Below are positions 46,705 to 56,415 of a stretch of DNA of 64,000 nt, in pieces (position 1 is the stretch's first letter; every line of letters starts with the position of its first letter). Below the pieces are notes generated by a model. That model had not been told where the DNA came from and made no database searches. It saw only the letters and a program-made list of their open reading frames with translations. Source of the DNA: Moniliella sp. 'wahieum' (lineage: Eukaryota; Basidiomycota; Moniliellomycetes; Moniliellales; Moniliellaceae); contig RSEE01000041.1 of assembly GCA_003971905.1 (NCBI GenBank), positions 310,001-374,000 of the forward strand, in the 5' to 3' direction. A program made the translations under genes and the position numbers.

Positions 46705-48183
46705 TGCAGGGGGTCGGCGCAGGGGGCGTTAGGACGTGGGCCGCAAGCGAGCGCTGTGTCGCGGGGGCGGGCTGGCCAGGCGGCGGGGGGCATGCGCTGG
46801 GGGTGCCGGGGGGGCGGGCAGGGCGGTGCGCGTTGCTCGGCGCGGCGCAGGTTGGAGAGGGCGCGGGTGCGGCTCAAGCGTGCGCGCGCACACACCCCCG
46901 CAGCCGACGGCGGCCAGGGCGCGCAGAGGGGCCGCAGGCGCTGGGCAGCGGCGGCGCTGCAGCGGCGGTGCGCGTGCTGTCCAAGGACGACATGCCCGCG
47001 GGGCTGCTGAGGCAGGGCGCAGCGTAGGCCTTAGGCCGTCGGGGAGCAGCCGGCCCAAACAAGATGCGCCGCTGCCAGCGATGGCATGCGATGGCTTGGT
47101 CGCATTGGATCGGATTGGATGGCGTTTATCCGTCAGGCACAATGGCCGACGGCCCTCCCCTCCGAAAAAAACTTATAATTGCGCCGCGCGCGCCCGCTGC
47201 CACCCCTCGCCCATTCCACCCACCCAGTCACCGGGATCCCAACTCCGCCACCGTCAGGCCAAATCAATCCGTTACGTTGCCCGAGTCCTGCTGGGTTTGC
47301 ACGTGTGACGAAAACCTTCCGATGCCCCTCTCTGGATGCAGGTCTACGGTAAGAGCCGGGGAGGGCGACGGAGTCGAACCAGGCGTGGTACACAACTGAT
47401 GCAAAATGATTCATTGGTAGAGGAGAGCACATGGGGCTTTAGGATATCTGGCTAGGGCTGATTGCGCTGGTTCCTTGGATGAGGAGCTGCAAGGTGGTGC
47501 TGCTCTTCTTTCATTCCACCACCACCTGGCTTTCTGAGAACCCGATTGGGATACGGTGCACGATTCTGTTGATGGGCTAACCCACGAATTTTGATTCTCT
47601 GCTTTATAGTCCCCTCGACCACCTCGACCGCTTCCTCTCCCTTGGCCCTGCACTTACTTGGTCCTGATGGTGCCAATCCCCAGCTCGGTTATGCTTGCGT
47701 CACAACGCCGCGGGCATGGCCATGCACTGGCTTGCAGCAACCCCTTCCCCACTGATCTTTGAGCTTTATCATGAGCTGAACATAGCTCGCCAGTGTGCAT
47801 CCACCCCGTCTCTCCCAAAGACCGATCATGCCACGCGCCGATACTGCCACCTCCCACTTTCCATTCTGAACATCGAGTCGCTCCTGCTTGGGGAAAGACG
47901 GTCCGTTGTTCCGGCTACCTCGATGAGTTGAGCCATCTTTATGTATGGGATGCTTTGGGGAGAGGAGCTAGAGGCGAGCAACGTGGACCTAGAATACCTG
48001 TCATCTGAGGGGGCGCGTCGCTGTACGCAACGACGGTTACCTATGGCTGGCTGACTGGGTGGGGCTTGACAGCGTGCGAAAGGAGTAGTGAGTGCGCGAT
48101 TGGGGAGCGAGGAGTTTGAGACGCAATTACTTCCGGGACTTGGCCGCATCGGGGTCTTCCGAGGCACTAGGAAGGCAAAAGAG
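46705..48183. other. 1.5-kb intergenic region
   Basis: 46705-47020 is extremely GC-rich and may hold more of the hydrolase 5' end. The rest, to 48183, shows no supported gene. Contains GTAGGCCTTAGGCC (47027-47040). Confidence 0.5.
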
Positions 48184-49114
48184 TCAGGTGCCACGTCGGA
48201 TGTGAGAGGGAAGAGGGGGATACACATTGAGCAGGAGCGACTCGGCATCGAGCATGATCTTGTGCCACTGGTCGACAAGGTGGCAGCGATTTCCCTTGCG
48301 GCCTCCAGCTTGCGCAGAGCAAGGAAGCCCTTGTTCTTCTTGAGTGCTTCGCCAATCAGTTCGGCGGAACGGGCCTCACCCTGCGCCTTGACAATGATCG
48401 ACTGCTTCTCCTGCACCGCCTGGTCGACGAGGAAGGCAGCACGCTGAGCAGTCTGCTGAGCAATCTGCTTGGCTTCGACGGCTTGCGTAAACTCAGGACT
48501 GAAGGCAACATGGGTAATCGACACATCGTCGAGTACCAAGTTGAACCTTCTAGCCCGGGCGGTAAGCGAGTCACGGACCAAGCGCGAGACCATTTCCCGC
48601 TGCGTAATCAACTGGGACGCATTGAACTGGGCCACCACCGCTTTCAGCACCTCGTTGACAATCGACGGAAGCACCCGCTCATCATAGTCGGCACCCAGTT
48701 CGCGGTAGATGGTAGGCAACTGGTGTGCGTCCGGACGAGAGAGGACACGGCAGGTAATGTTGACCATCTGCAAGTCCTTGGTGCCCGTCAAGGAAGCGAT
48801 GCTGCGCGGCTTGGCACGCACATCGTAGTCAATCGGATGTTCAAACCAGGGAAGAAGGAAATGCGTTCCCTCGGGATAGACAGTGGGAAGTACACCATCG
48901 ATACGACTGTACTTGATCGCACGGTGACCACCATCGACGTTGAACAGCGACGCATTGATGCCCACCGCCAGCACCACCAAGCCCACCAACGCGCCCGTAC
49001 CGCCAAGCACACCCTTCGGAGGACCACGGCCGCCACCAGGGAACGATCCACGGCCGCGCCCCTGGCGGTGGCCTGCATCCGGCGCATAAACTCGTCCATC
49101 GGCGAGCGCGACAT
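48184..49114 (-). CDS. PHB2: Prohibitin-2
   Basis: Prohibitin-2 forms the ring-shaped inner-mitochondrial-membrane complex with Phb1, supporting membrane proteases and cristae. The start [20 protein letters not shown] precedes a single membrane anchor ([18 protein letters not shown]). The SPFH/band-7 domain runs from [17 protein letters not shown] through [16 protein letters not shown] and [19 protein letters not shown] to [20 protein letters not shown]. The C-terminal coiled coil has [20 protein letters not shown]. After one missing base near 48270 the family's end appears as [20 protein letters not shown], stopping at 48184. Without that correction the frame would run on to 47826 as junk. 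A second break lies near 49050. Length is about 310 residues, as in other fungi. Confidence 0.95.
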
Positions 49115-49586
49115 GAGCAAAGAGACAGACAAGCTGATGGAAGCCACCCAACCACCGCCCACGCCCCCCCCCCCAACCATCAAACAACCTTCGGGCCTCA
49201 GAGCTTCGGCCTCGCTGAGCCGGCCATTTCCGAAGCCTCCTCCTGGTTCCGCCCGGGCCGCCGAGCCAGGTGTGCACAGTAGGGTTGTCACGGTCATCCG
49301 TCTTACTCATGCACTCATGCATCATTCGTCCTGCGCCACGCTGTCATGCATCATGACGTAGTCATCGCTCACCGACAAGGCCATCGATCATCCCGTGTCG
49401 CAATTTGCCTGCCGCATCACGTGCACCTCGTTGCTTTGTTTCCAACGTCAAATCCACCGTGGAGCCGCGCACTCTGCCCATTCTGTACCCATCTTTCCCA
49501 GCCGGACATGCCCCAGCAGGGGTGTATGAATAGGAGCTGAGGCTTTTGCTTATTCGCGTAAAAATGAAATGGCAAGCCCAAAAAAG
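49115..49586. other. Intergenic, PHB2 5' flank
   Basis: Contains two ATGCATCAT motifs (49318 and 49347) in the likely PHB2 promoter side. No gene seen. Confidence 0.6.
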
Positions 49587-49670
49587 TAGCTACCGTCGGT
49601 CTTGATCCGACGACCTGTGGGTCACAGAGCAATTATGAGCCCACCGCTCTTCCGCCTGAGCTAGGTAGCT
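49587..49670 (-). tRNA. Initiator tRNA-Met (CAU), with 11-nt intron
   Basis: The minus-strand sequence folds as a tRNA. The acceptor is AGCTACC pairing with GGTAGCT, discriminator A. The D arm is GCTCAGGCGGAAGAGC. The anticodon stem is GTGGG/CCCAC with loop CTCATAA, and the T stem is GTCGG/CCGAC. Initiator hallmarks of eukaryotes are visible: an A1:U72 pair, three G:C pairs in the anticodon stem, and A54 and A60 in the T loop (ATCAAGA). An insert of 11 nt (49633-49623) lies after position 37, the canonical intron site. Six T (49585-49580 on the minus strand) follow as a Pol III stop. The D arm is elongator-like, so an elongator tRNA-Met remains possible. Confidence 0.85.
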
Positions 49671-49857
49671 GCTATTATTAGGGTTCAAGCGGTTCCCAAC
49701 AATACCTGTAGCTTTCCTAGCTATCAATTGATTGAGCCACCGATGAATCGTCCCCCGGTTTACGTTCTACCATCTCGTTCGTAACTTGCATGACCGACAG
49801 CATGCCATGACTAGTTATACACTTTGAGCGCGGAGCACAGGTGTATTAAGGAATCAT
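49671..49857. other. tRNA 5' flank and 3' flank of the coiled-coil gene
   Basis: No additional gene seen. Confidence 0.5.
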
Positions 49858-50916
49858 CTAGTAATAGGTCCGCCTTGGTGGCGGAGGAGGGGGTGTCGAA
49901 GGTAGCTGCTCCGCTGCAGACTGAGGCTGGGCTCGAGTTGAGTCCGACTGCGCCTCTTCACTCGAGGGACCATCTGGAGCTGCTGGGGTCGCATACCGCT
50001 TCTCATATTCTTGGGCCAACTTGTCCATGTCGGCCTTTTCGTAGGCCAGCGTTAGATCGCGCATTTGAGCTGCCTGCCTCTCCTTGGACTCGAGTTGGGA
50101 ACGCTCCTCCTCTCCTTCTCCTTTTCCGCCAGCTGTTGGGCAAGCCTAGCTGCCTCTGCTGCTTCCTTGGCACGCTTCTCTTCCAGCGCCGCATACGCCG
50201 CCATCAAACCTACCCATCATCAAATCCAAAAAGCAAAAGGTCAGTTGACGAATTTCTCCTTCGCAAGACGGGAGCGACGCACGTTCGGCATACTGTTCGT
50301 CATCGGCTTGGGCCTGTTGAACCTCGCAATTTCGTCATACTCTCCTCTTGGGTCATGCTCCGCCCGGTTCCAATCAGAGGCATATCAGCCTGGCATTGCT
50401 AAGGCTTGTTGGAGCTTTTGCGCAGTACCACGCTGGACCAATTTTTGCCCATTATGACGACGTCCAATGATCGGTCCAGATGGCGCAGGCGGTTCGGACT
50501 GCGTCAGGCCCACTCGACGGAAGCAAGCGGGCCCGACGCAGACCCTGTCCCAATTTGACTTCGTCCCAGTCCAGCGCATCGGGGTCCGACTCGGGCCCCG
50601 CCACAACCGCCCGAGCCGAACGTTCGACCGCATCCAGCGCCTGCATCTGCCGCTTGTGCAGGATCGCCGCGTGCTCTTTTTCTTCCGTGATCGCCGCTGA
50701 ATTACGACCAGCCCCAATGAGCAAGGTAAAGAGGAGGACAAACCCCCCTTGTTTGGCCAGCTTGCGCCGCGGGGACGGGGACGGGGACGGGGACGGGGAC
50801 GGCTGACTGCTAGCGGAGTAAAAGCGCCACTGGTGCAGCGGTGGTGGATGAAGAGCCGACGCCGGAAGCGAAGCATGCGCACGCCAAGCTGGCGCCAGAC
50901 GTATCCGGCTGGCCAT
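49858..50916 (-). CDS. Probable mitochondrial membrane protein with coiled coil, unknown function
   Basis: Not recognised. The N-terminus MASRIRLAPAWRAHASLPAS is Arg/Ala-rich and acid-free up to QWRFYSASS, as expected of a mitochondrial presequence. A SPSPSPSPSP stretch encoded by a GGGGAC microsatellite follows, then one membrane helix (GGFVLLFTLLIGAG). A long charged helical region begins EEKEHAAILHKRQMQALDAV. After an intron (50282-50210) the coiled coil continues MAAYAALEEKRAKEAAEAA and LAQQLAEKEKEKEERSQLE, then YEKADMDKLAQEYEKRY and a Pro-rich tail ending RRTYY. At least two frame breaks lie between 50520 and 50290. The layout (presequence, one helix, coiled coil) suggests an inner-membrane assembly or scaffold protein, but this is inference. 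Confidence 0.65.
50210..50282 (-). other. Intron in the coiled-coil gene
   Basis: 73 bp, GTGCGT donor, GGGTAG acceptor; joins ADDEQYAE to RLMAAYAALEEKR. Confidence 0.75.
50771..50802. repeat. (GGGGAC)5 microsatellite, coding
   Basis: Five tandem GGGGAC units that encode the Ser-Pro run of the minus-strand mitochondrial protein. Confidence 0.9.
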
Positions 50917-51365
50917 CGCGGGTCGGGAATTGGAGGGGGGAGATTCGAGGTGAGTACGTTGAACTCAACGATGAGGTTGAGGGTCGAGTCAAGGTCATCA
51001 CCCCCCCCACTCCATTGCGATTGCGCTGGCGGCACCAGCAGAAGGGAGGCAAGCGGAATGGACAATGTTCCTCTCGCCCACCCAATTCCGAACATTGGAC
51101 ACGCCCCGCGTTACAGCGTTCGTTCAGCGTGTTCAACTGAACGTTCAACGTTCAACGTTCAATGTTGAAGCTTGCATGATGCATGGAGTTACGAAGCGTG
51201 AGGTATGCGAGGCCACCCCGTTCCTCCTCTGTTCCGCCCCTCTGCGGGTTGCCTGCACCTGATGGCATCGGAAAGCAAAAGCGGGAAGAGGGAAAGGTTG
51301 GGTGCAACGCACGTCACTACCTCACCGATGGATGGCGACAGTAAAATACCGAACGTGTAAGAACT
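50917..51365. other. Intergenic with GTTCAACGTT cluster
   Basis: No gene seen; holds the cluster at 51117-51168 and a GCATGATGCATGG motif (51174-51186). Confidence 0.6.
51117..51168. repeat. GTTCAACGTTCAACG cluster
   Basis: At least five overlapping GTTCAACG/GTTCAGCG copies, including GTTCAACTGAACGTTC inverted pairs, about 200 bp 5' of the coiled-coil gene. Confidence 0.85.
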
Positions 51366-51460
51366 GGCAATGTGCCCGAGTGGTTAAGGGGATTGATTCG
51401 AACTCTGTTTGAAATATCAATTAGGCTTCGCCTGCACAGGTTCGAGTCCTGTCATTGTCG
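51366..51460 (+). tRNA. tRNA-Ser (CGA), with 13-nt intron
   Basis: Class II tRNA. The acceptor is GGCAATG pairing with CATTGTC, discriminator G. The D arm is CCCGAGTGGTTAAGGGG and the anticodon stem ATTGA/TCAAT with anticodon CGA at 51399-51401. A 13-nt insert (51403-51415) lies after position 37, a long variable arm follows (AGGCTTCGCCT), and the T arm is ACAGG-TTCGAGT-CCTGT. A T7 run (51461-51467) is the Pol III stop. The mature length of 82 nt fits tRNA-Ser. Confidence 0.95.
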
Positions 51461-51467
51461 TTTTTTT
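51461..51467 (+). terminator. Pol III terminator of tRNA-Ser
   Basis: TTTTTTT directly after the discriminator base. Confidence 0.85.
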
Positions 51468-51778
51468 GCTCGTATTAGCGCAGATGAGGGGGATTCGCAG
51501 GAATGACTTGTGTTCGGTACGCCGTCGCCATACAAAGGCTAGGCATGCGCTGGTGGAGGATGGGGGGAGGACGGGGGACATGGCATGGATGAGGCTCATC
51601 AGTGCCTATGGACTACGGCGATGACCTAACAGGGCACTGAGCTTGAGCCTGTTTTAGCCCGCCTTGGCGGCCTTGGCTAGGAATAAGAGAACCACATATT
51701 GGTCGCATATTCAGTACCCCACATTGCACTCTGCACCTTTTTTGTGCGACCCACCACCACCTTCCTTTCACCATCTAC
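51468..51778. other. Intergenic, 5' flank of the threonine aldolase gene
   Basis: No gene seen. Confidence 0.5.
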
Positions 51779-53137
51779 ATGCTTGCCAGATCTCTCATTA
51801 TTCGCCGCATGCATCCCATGCACCGCCTCGGAACACGCACCGCGACGGCCGGACTGTCGCATAGTGCCCCCATCCCCACCCCCTGCCGCCTGCACCCTCG
51901 ACCATCACGGCCCGCTTTCAGCTTCCGCAGGTGCCGCCGCCGGCATCGACCGCGTTTGCATCCAAGGAGCGCATGGCTACCCGCATTGCCCGTGACTTTC
52001 GTTCTGACACACTCACGGTCCCCAGCGACGAAGCAATTGCGGCCATGGCCAATGCGTCCGTGGGGATGATGTGTACGAAAAGACGCCACCACGAGCGAAT
52101 TTGAGGCCAGTTGGCCGCCCTACTCGGGAAGGAGGCCGCGCTCTTCTGTACCAGTGGCACAGCCAGCAATCAGCTTGCTGTCCGCACCATCTGACTCAGC
52201 CACCTTACAGCCTTTTGTGCGACGCCCGCGCTCACATCTTTCTACGAAGCCGGCAGCAGCGATGCTTACCGGCACTCACACCATCCTGTACTGGCCGAGA
52301 CGAATGGCCACCATATCGTATGGGAAGACTTGGAATCGAAAGTGGTTGCCGACGATGGGGATGTGCATGGAGCTCCCACAGCTGGTGTGCCTGGAGAATA
52401 CCCTCAATGGCACCATCTTTCCCCAAGAGGAGATTGTGCGGATCGGGGAGGAGGTGCACAAACGGGGGATCAAGCTTCATCTCGATGGCGCACGGCTGTG
52501 GAACGTGGCAGCTGAGACAAACATGCCCTTGGCTGAGCTTTGTGAGCCTTTTGACTCGGTCAACCTGTGCCTGTCCAAGGGCCTGGGTGCCCCGATTGGC
52601 TCGGTCCTAGCGGGGAGCAAGCATTTATTGCCAAGGCGCGCCATTTCCGTAAGGCGTTTGGCGGCGGGTTGCGCCAGACTGGGCCTATCGCAGCGGCGGC
52701 CCGCGTGGCGCTTGAGACGGGACTCCCCAAGTTGAAGGCGACGCATGAGCTGGCGCGGTGGGCCCAAACCCAGCTGGAGCAGCTGGGGGTGCAGATTACT
52801 ATCCCGGCCGAGACCAATATGGTGCGTCCTGCCTGCTTTGTTTGGGGCCTGTACTGACTTGTGGCCGGAAAAGCTCTTTATCAACACGCAGCATTGGGGT
52901 TGGCCGGATGAGCTGGTGGAGCGGGCGGCAGGACTGCCTGAGCCGTTGCTGACCTATGGCGAGCGCTTGGTCTTCCACCTCAACACAAGCCCGGAGGCCG
53001 TGGAGGACTTGGTTGGGCTGGTCGCGCAGCTCAAGCGGGAGAAGCTGGCCAACGGCGTTGAGCCCGACGGGGCGCAGGAACGCCGGCGCGCGGGGGGGAG
53101 CATCTACGGGCAGCGCAAGCGCACCGAATCGGCCTAA
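51779..53137 (+). CDS. GLY1: Low-specificity L-threonine aldolase
   Basis: A PLP-dependent enzyme that cleaves threonine/allo-threonine to glycine and acetaldehyde. Core start: MATRIARDFRSDTLTVPSDE, ATG 51973. Further motifs are EAALFCTSGTASNQLAVRTH, LCDARAHIFLYEAGS, VCLENTLNGTIFPQEE and GIKLHLDGARLWNVA. The PLP-lysine region is VNLCLSKGLGAPIGSVLAGS, followed by KAFGGGLRQTGPIAAAA. An in-frame-capable ATG at 51779 (MLARSLIIRRMHPMHRLGTR) gives a basic, acid-free leader with a frame break before PPASTAFASKERMATR, suggesting a mitochondrial form. Intron 52822-52873 (GTGCGT, TACTGAC branch) splits PAETNM/LFINTQHWGWP. Other breaks lie near 52110, 52270, 52380 and 52620. Stop 53135-53137. Confidence 0.92.
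52822..52873 (+). other. Intron in the threonine aldolase gene
   Basis: 52 bp, GTGCGT donor, TACTGAC branch site, AAAAG acceptor; joins PAETNM to LFINTQHWG. Confidence 0.85.
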
Positions 53138-53382
53138 GGCCTAATCCCATATCCATCCCCAGCCAGCCCGCACCCTCACGCCCAGGCGCGCGCAAGCGAA
53201 GCCGGCCAGAAAGTTGCAGCAGCGGCGCACAAATAGGCATCGGTGCAACAGATGGGGGACAGGCGGACAGGCGTCTTACGTCAGACGGCAATTTTTTTCA
53301 GCAGCGGGTTGCTAGCGAGCCGCACATGGGCTGGCGGTGGAGCCTCTTCTCCCCCACCGGCGTGCTCTCCTCGACCACCGCG

Positions 53383-56163
53383 ATGGCCGGCCACCACCAC
53401 CCCGCAACGCTCACCCAGAGCAACAAGCCCTTCAAGTCCGCCACGCCTCCAAGGGCAGCATCAAGGACGCCGCCAAGGGTTGTCTCCTCCTCCGTGCTGC
53501 CGCCTCTCCTGCTGACCCCCAACTCCCCCCAGGCAAGCCCGCCGACGCGCCCCGCTCCGCCCAGCACAAGGCCACCCCCTTCTCTGGCCCCGGCTCCCGC
53601 CAGGCCCGCCGAAACAACGCCAAGCAGGCAGCCCAGTCCAAGCGTGCTGCCCTGGTCGAGTCCAGCCGCATCTTTGGCGCTGGCACTGCCCCTGGCTTCC
53701 CCGCCCCCGACGCCGACGCCGTCGCGAACGGCCTTGGTCTCGGCAAGGGTGTCTCCTCACCGGAGGTGGGGCTCCCCGCATCTGTGCAGTTGTCGATGTA
53801 GCCGGCGGGGACCCTTGGCTTGCCGTAAGGAGATCGAATCCGAGGGCGAGGAGGGCGGGATCAAGCCAGTCCCAGGACACAGTGCAGCCGAGGCACTGGC
53901 CAAGGGCGATGCCTATAGCGAAGTGGAGGCTACCCGTTTTCGCCAGACCATTCAATTTCTTCCCTCTCCATACGGCGCGCTCTATCCCACCATGGACGCT
54001 TGCAAGTGCCGACTTTGTCCTGCTTGTTCTCTCTTCCACCCGCTCTCGAGCCCGGCTCGTGGGGGGAGCTGTGCTTGCGGGCGCTACAGGCCCAGGGCCT
54101 GCCCACCGTTTTGGTTTGTGCTCCCACACTTCATCCCGAGGGCCAGGCCGGGGTAGGGGGCAGCAAAAAGGCGGGCCCGCTGCAGCGGGCGATCAACGAG
54201 ACGCGCAAGAGTCTCTTGAGCTTTGCTCAGTACTTTGCCCCCGAGGTTGAGAAGGTGCATGCGCTGGATGAACATGCCGAGCGCTCTACGCTGATTCGGA
54301 CCCTAGCAACTGCCACGCCCAAACGCGTTTCATGGCGCGATTTCCGCAGTTGGCTTGTATCAGAGAGCTCCGAGTGGACCGCCAACGAGCAGGACCCCAC
54401 CACAGGTACGCTCCAGGTCAATGGCTGGATCCGGGGCACGCCCATCAGCGCGAACCGCTTGGTTCATATCCCCGACCACGGCGACTTTGAGGTGGAAAGA
54501 TTGTGTATGCGCCGCTACCAACAGTCACTCGGCATGCCAAGCGGCCTGTGGTTATGCCGCCCCAACTTAGCGATACGGAGGAGGTCGAGATGGAGGATGC
54601 TGAGCAGGACACTGCCGAACAAGCTTTGGTCCCGCTTCAGCCGGGGGAAACGCTCGATGAGCGGGACGAGGAGCTGGCTGACGATCTGCGCAGCGTCAAT
54701 TCGGTTGACGATATGGCCAATGAGCAGACATGGCCCACAGAAGAGGAGATTGCGGCTGGAGAAGCTCGGCAACGGGCGGCAGAGATGGGGTCGAGTATGC
54801 CCCTCCTCCTGCTGCTCCAGGCACGACGCCCAAGACAATTGTGCGCAACCCTCGTTTGAAGAAGAACGAGGATGTGGGCGAAAAGTACCGTGCTGCTTGG
54901 ATCATCGAGAGTGATGACGAGGGCAGCGAAGAGGGCGGAGAAGAAGCAGTGATGGATGACGTGGAGGTGGAGTCGAATGCACCGGCTATCTCGGACGCAT
55001 CTGAGGGGGAGGATGAGGAGATGGATTATGACGAGGCAGAGGAGCAAGCCGCGTGGGAGGAATACCAAGCACGCAAGCAGGCCGAGCGCGAGAGGATGAC
55101 GAGAACAAGTTCCCTGACGAGGTGGACACGCCCATGCAAGTGGATGCCCGCCAGCGATTTGCGCGGTACCGTGGACTCAAGTCCTTCCGTACCAGCCCCT
55201 GGGATCCATACGAAGACTCCCTCAAGACTATGCTAAGATCTTCCAGTTTGACAGCTTTTCCCGCACCAAGCGTCGGATTCAAGCCAGCGCGCTTCTTGAC
55301 GGTGTACCCCCGGAACGCGGGTAGGCTTGGTGCTGCGCAATGTGCCTATTGGTGCAGCGATCCAAGCTCGCGCTACAGGGGTGGCCAACCTCCCCCCTCT
55401 AAACGACGGAGAGCGGGTTCCGTTTGTCGTATTTGGTCTGTTGCAGCACGAACACAAGATGAGCGTACAGAACATTGCCGTCACCCGCAACACTGAGTTC
55501 ACCGAGCCTGTGCGGAGCAAAGATGAGCTGGTCATGTGTCTCGGGCCGAGGCGGTACATCACACGGCCACAGTACTCGATGAACACCCTTTCTCAAGGAA
55601 AAATGAGCAACGGGGTACACAAGTGGCAACGCTTCCTTCCCACGGATCGCAGCCAGCATTGCCACCGTTTATGCTCCGATCACGTTTGGCGCTGCCCAGC
55701 CCCCGGTTGTGTTTTTCAAACAGCGGAACGCAGCCGCTGGGGAGGCTGGGTACGACCAACGTGGTGTCGGTGCTGCTCAGACGCCCCACCTCGTTGGACG
55801 GGCAGTCTGTTGGGTGCGCAACCAACCCGGATCAATGCCAAGCGCATCTTCCTCACTGGGCATCCGTTCAAGGTGCACAAAAGACGGCCACGATCCGGTG
55901 GATGTTTTTCAACCCCGAAGACGTGCGCTACTTCCAGCCCATCACTTTGCATACGAAGCACGGCCGCTCGGAACATCACCGAACCCCTCGGCACCCACGG
56001 CTACTTCAAGGCTCACTTTGATGGACCGATTACGCAGATGGATACGGTGATGCTGCCGCTCTACAAGCGGGTTTACCCGCGTTGGCCCACCCCCTTCACG
56101 GCTTCACGCGTGGAGATGCCGCTGCCGCGGAGCGAGGTAGAGTATGAGGAAGATGACGAGTAG
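53383..56163 (+). CDS. TSR1: Ribosome-biogenesis GTPase-like protein Tsr1
   Basis: Tsr1 is a cytoplasmic 40S assembly factor related to translational GTPases and Bms1 but catalytically dead. The N-terminus MAGHHHPATLTQSNKPFKSR is the family start (HHHxxxLxQxNKPFKSRHA). Intron 53479-53532 (54 bp) follows KDAAKG. Then come RQARRNNAKQAAQSKRA, a degenerate G domain (ADFVLLVLSSTRS), the AARP2CN region (HVDEHAER-like HALDEHAERSTLIR; VNGWIRGTPISANRLVHIPD) and a long acidic linker. The C-terminal domain contains RYRGLKSFRTSPWDPYED, LVLRNVPIGAAIQARATG and LFGLLQHEHKMSV-like LLQHEHKMSVQNIAVTR. The closing block reads EPLGTHGYFKAHFDGPI and DTVMLPLYKRVYPRW, then an acidic end at 56163. At least eight frame breaks. 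Confidence 0.92.
53479..53532 (+). other. Intron in TSR1
   Basis: 54 bp, GTTGTC donor (non-consensus), CCCCAG acceptor, CTGAC branch; joins KDAAKG to KPADAPRSAQHK. Confidence 0.7.
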
Positions 56164-56415
56164 TCTTCTGCTAATCATTGATGGTTTTTGCCTGCCTTGC
56201 TCCATCTTGTTGGATGTGCAGTGGGAGTGGGATTTGCATGTTTAACGTTACCCCTAATCGGTTCCCTATAGTCGAAGTAAATAAAACACGTAAAAGACGC
56301 AGACGGTCATAATAATTGAACTTTTTGGGTGGCATCGTGCATCGTCACGCCCCCACCCGGCGGGCGGACTCCCGCAGCTTCCATCACCTTGCCTTCCATC
56401 GACACGCGCGCGGTG

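Noticed and set aside
45855..47027. Long plus-strand open frames of about 390 codons
   Set aside because: They are shadows of the GC-rich minus-strand hydrolase N-terminus, with Gly/Arg/Ala-only composition and no recognisable domain.
47355..47385. tRNA T-arm-like GGTTCGACTCC on the minus strand
   Set aside because: No matching D arm, anticodon stem or acceptor pairing could be built around it.
47826..48183. C-terminal extension of prohibitin-2 (the frame stays open for another 119 codons)
   Set aside because: One missing base near 48270 restores the conserved PHB2 end and a stop at 48184; the extension has no prohibitin-like sequence.
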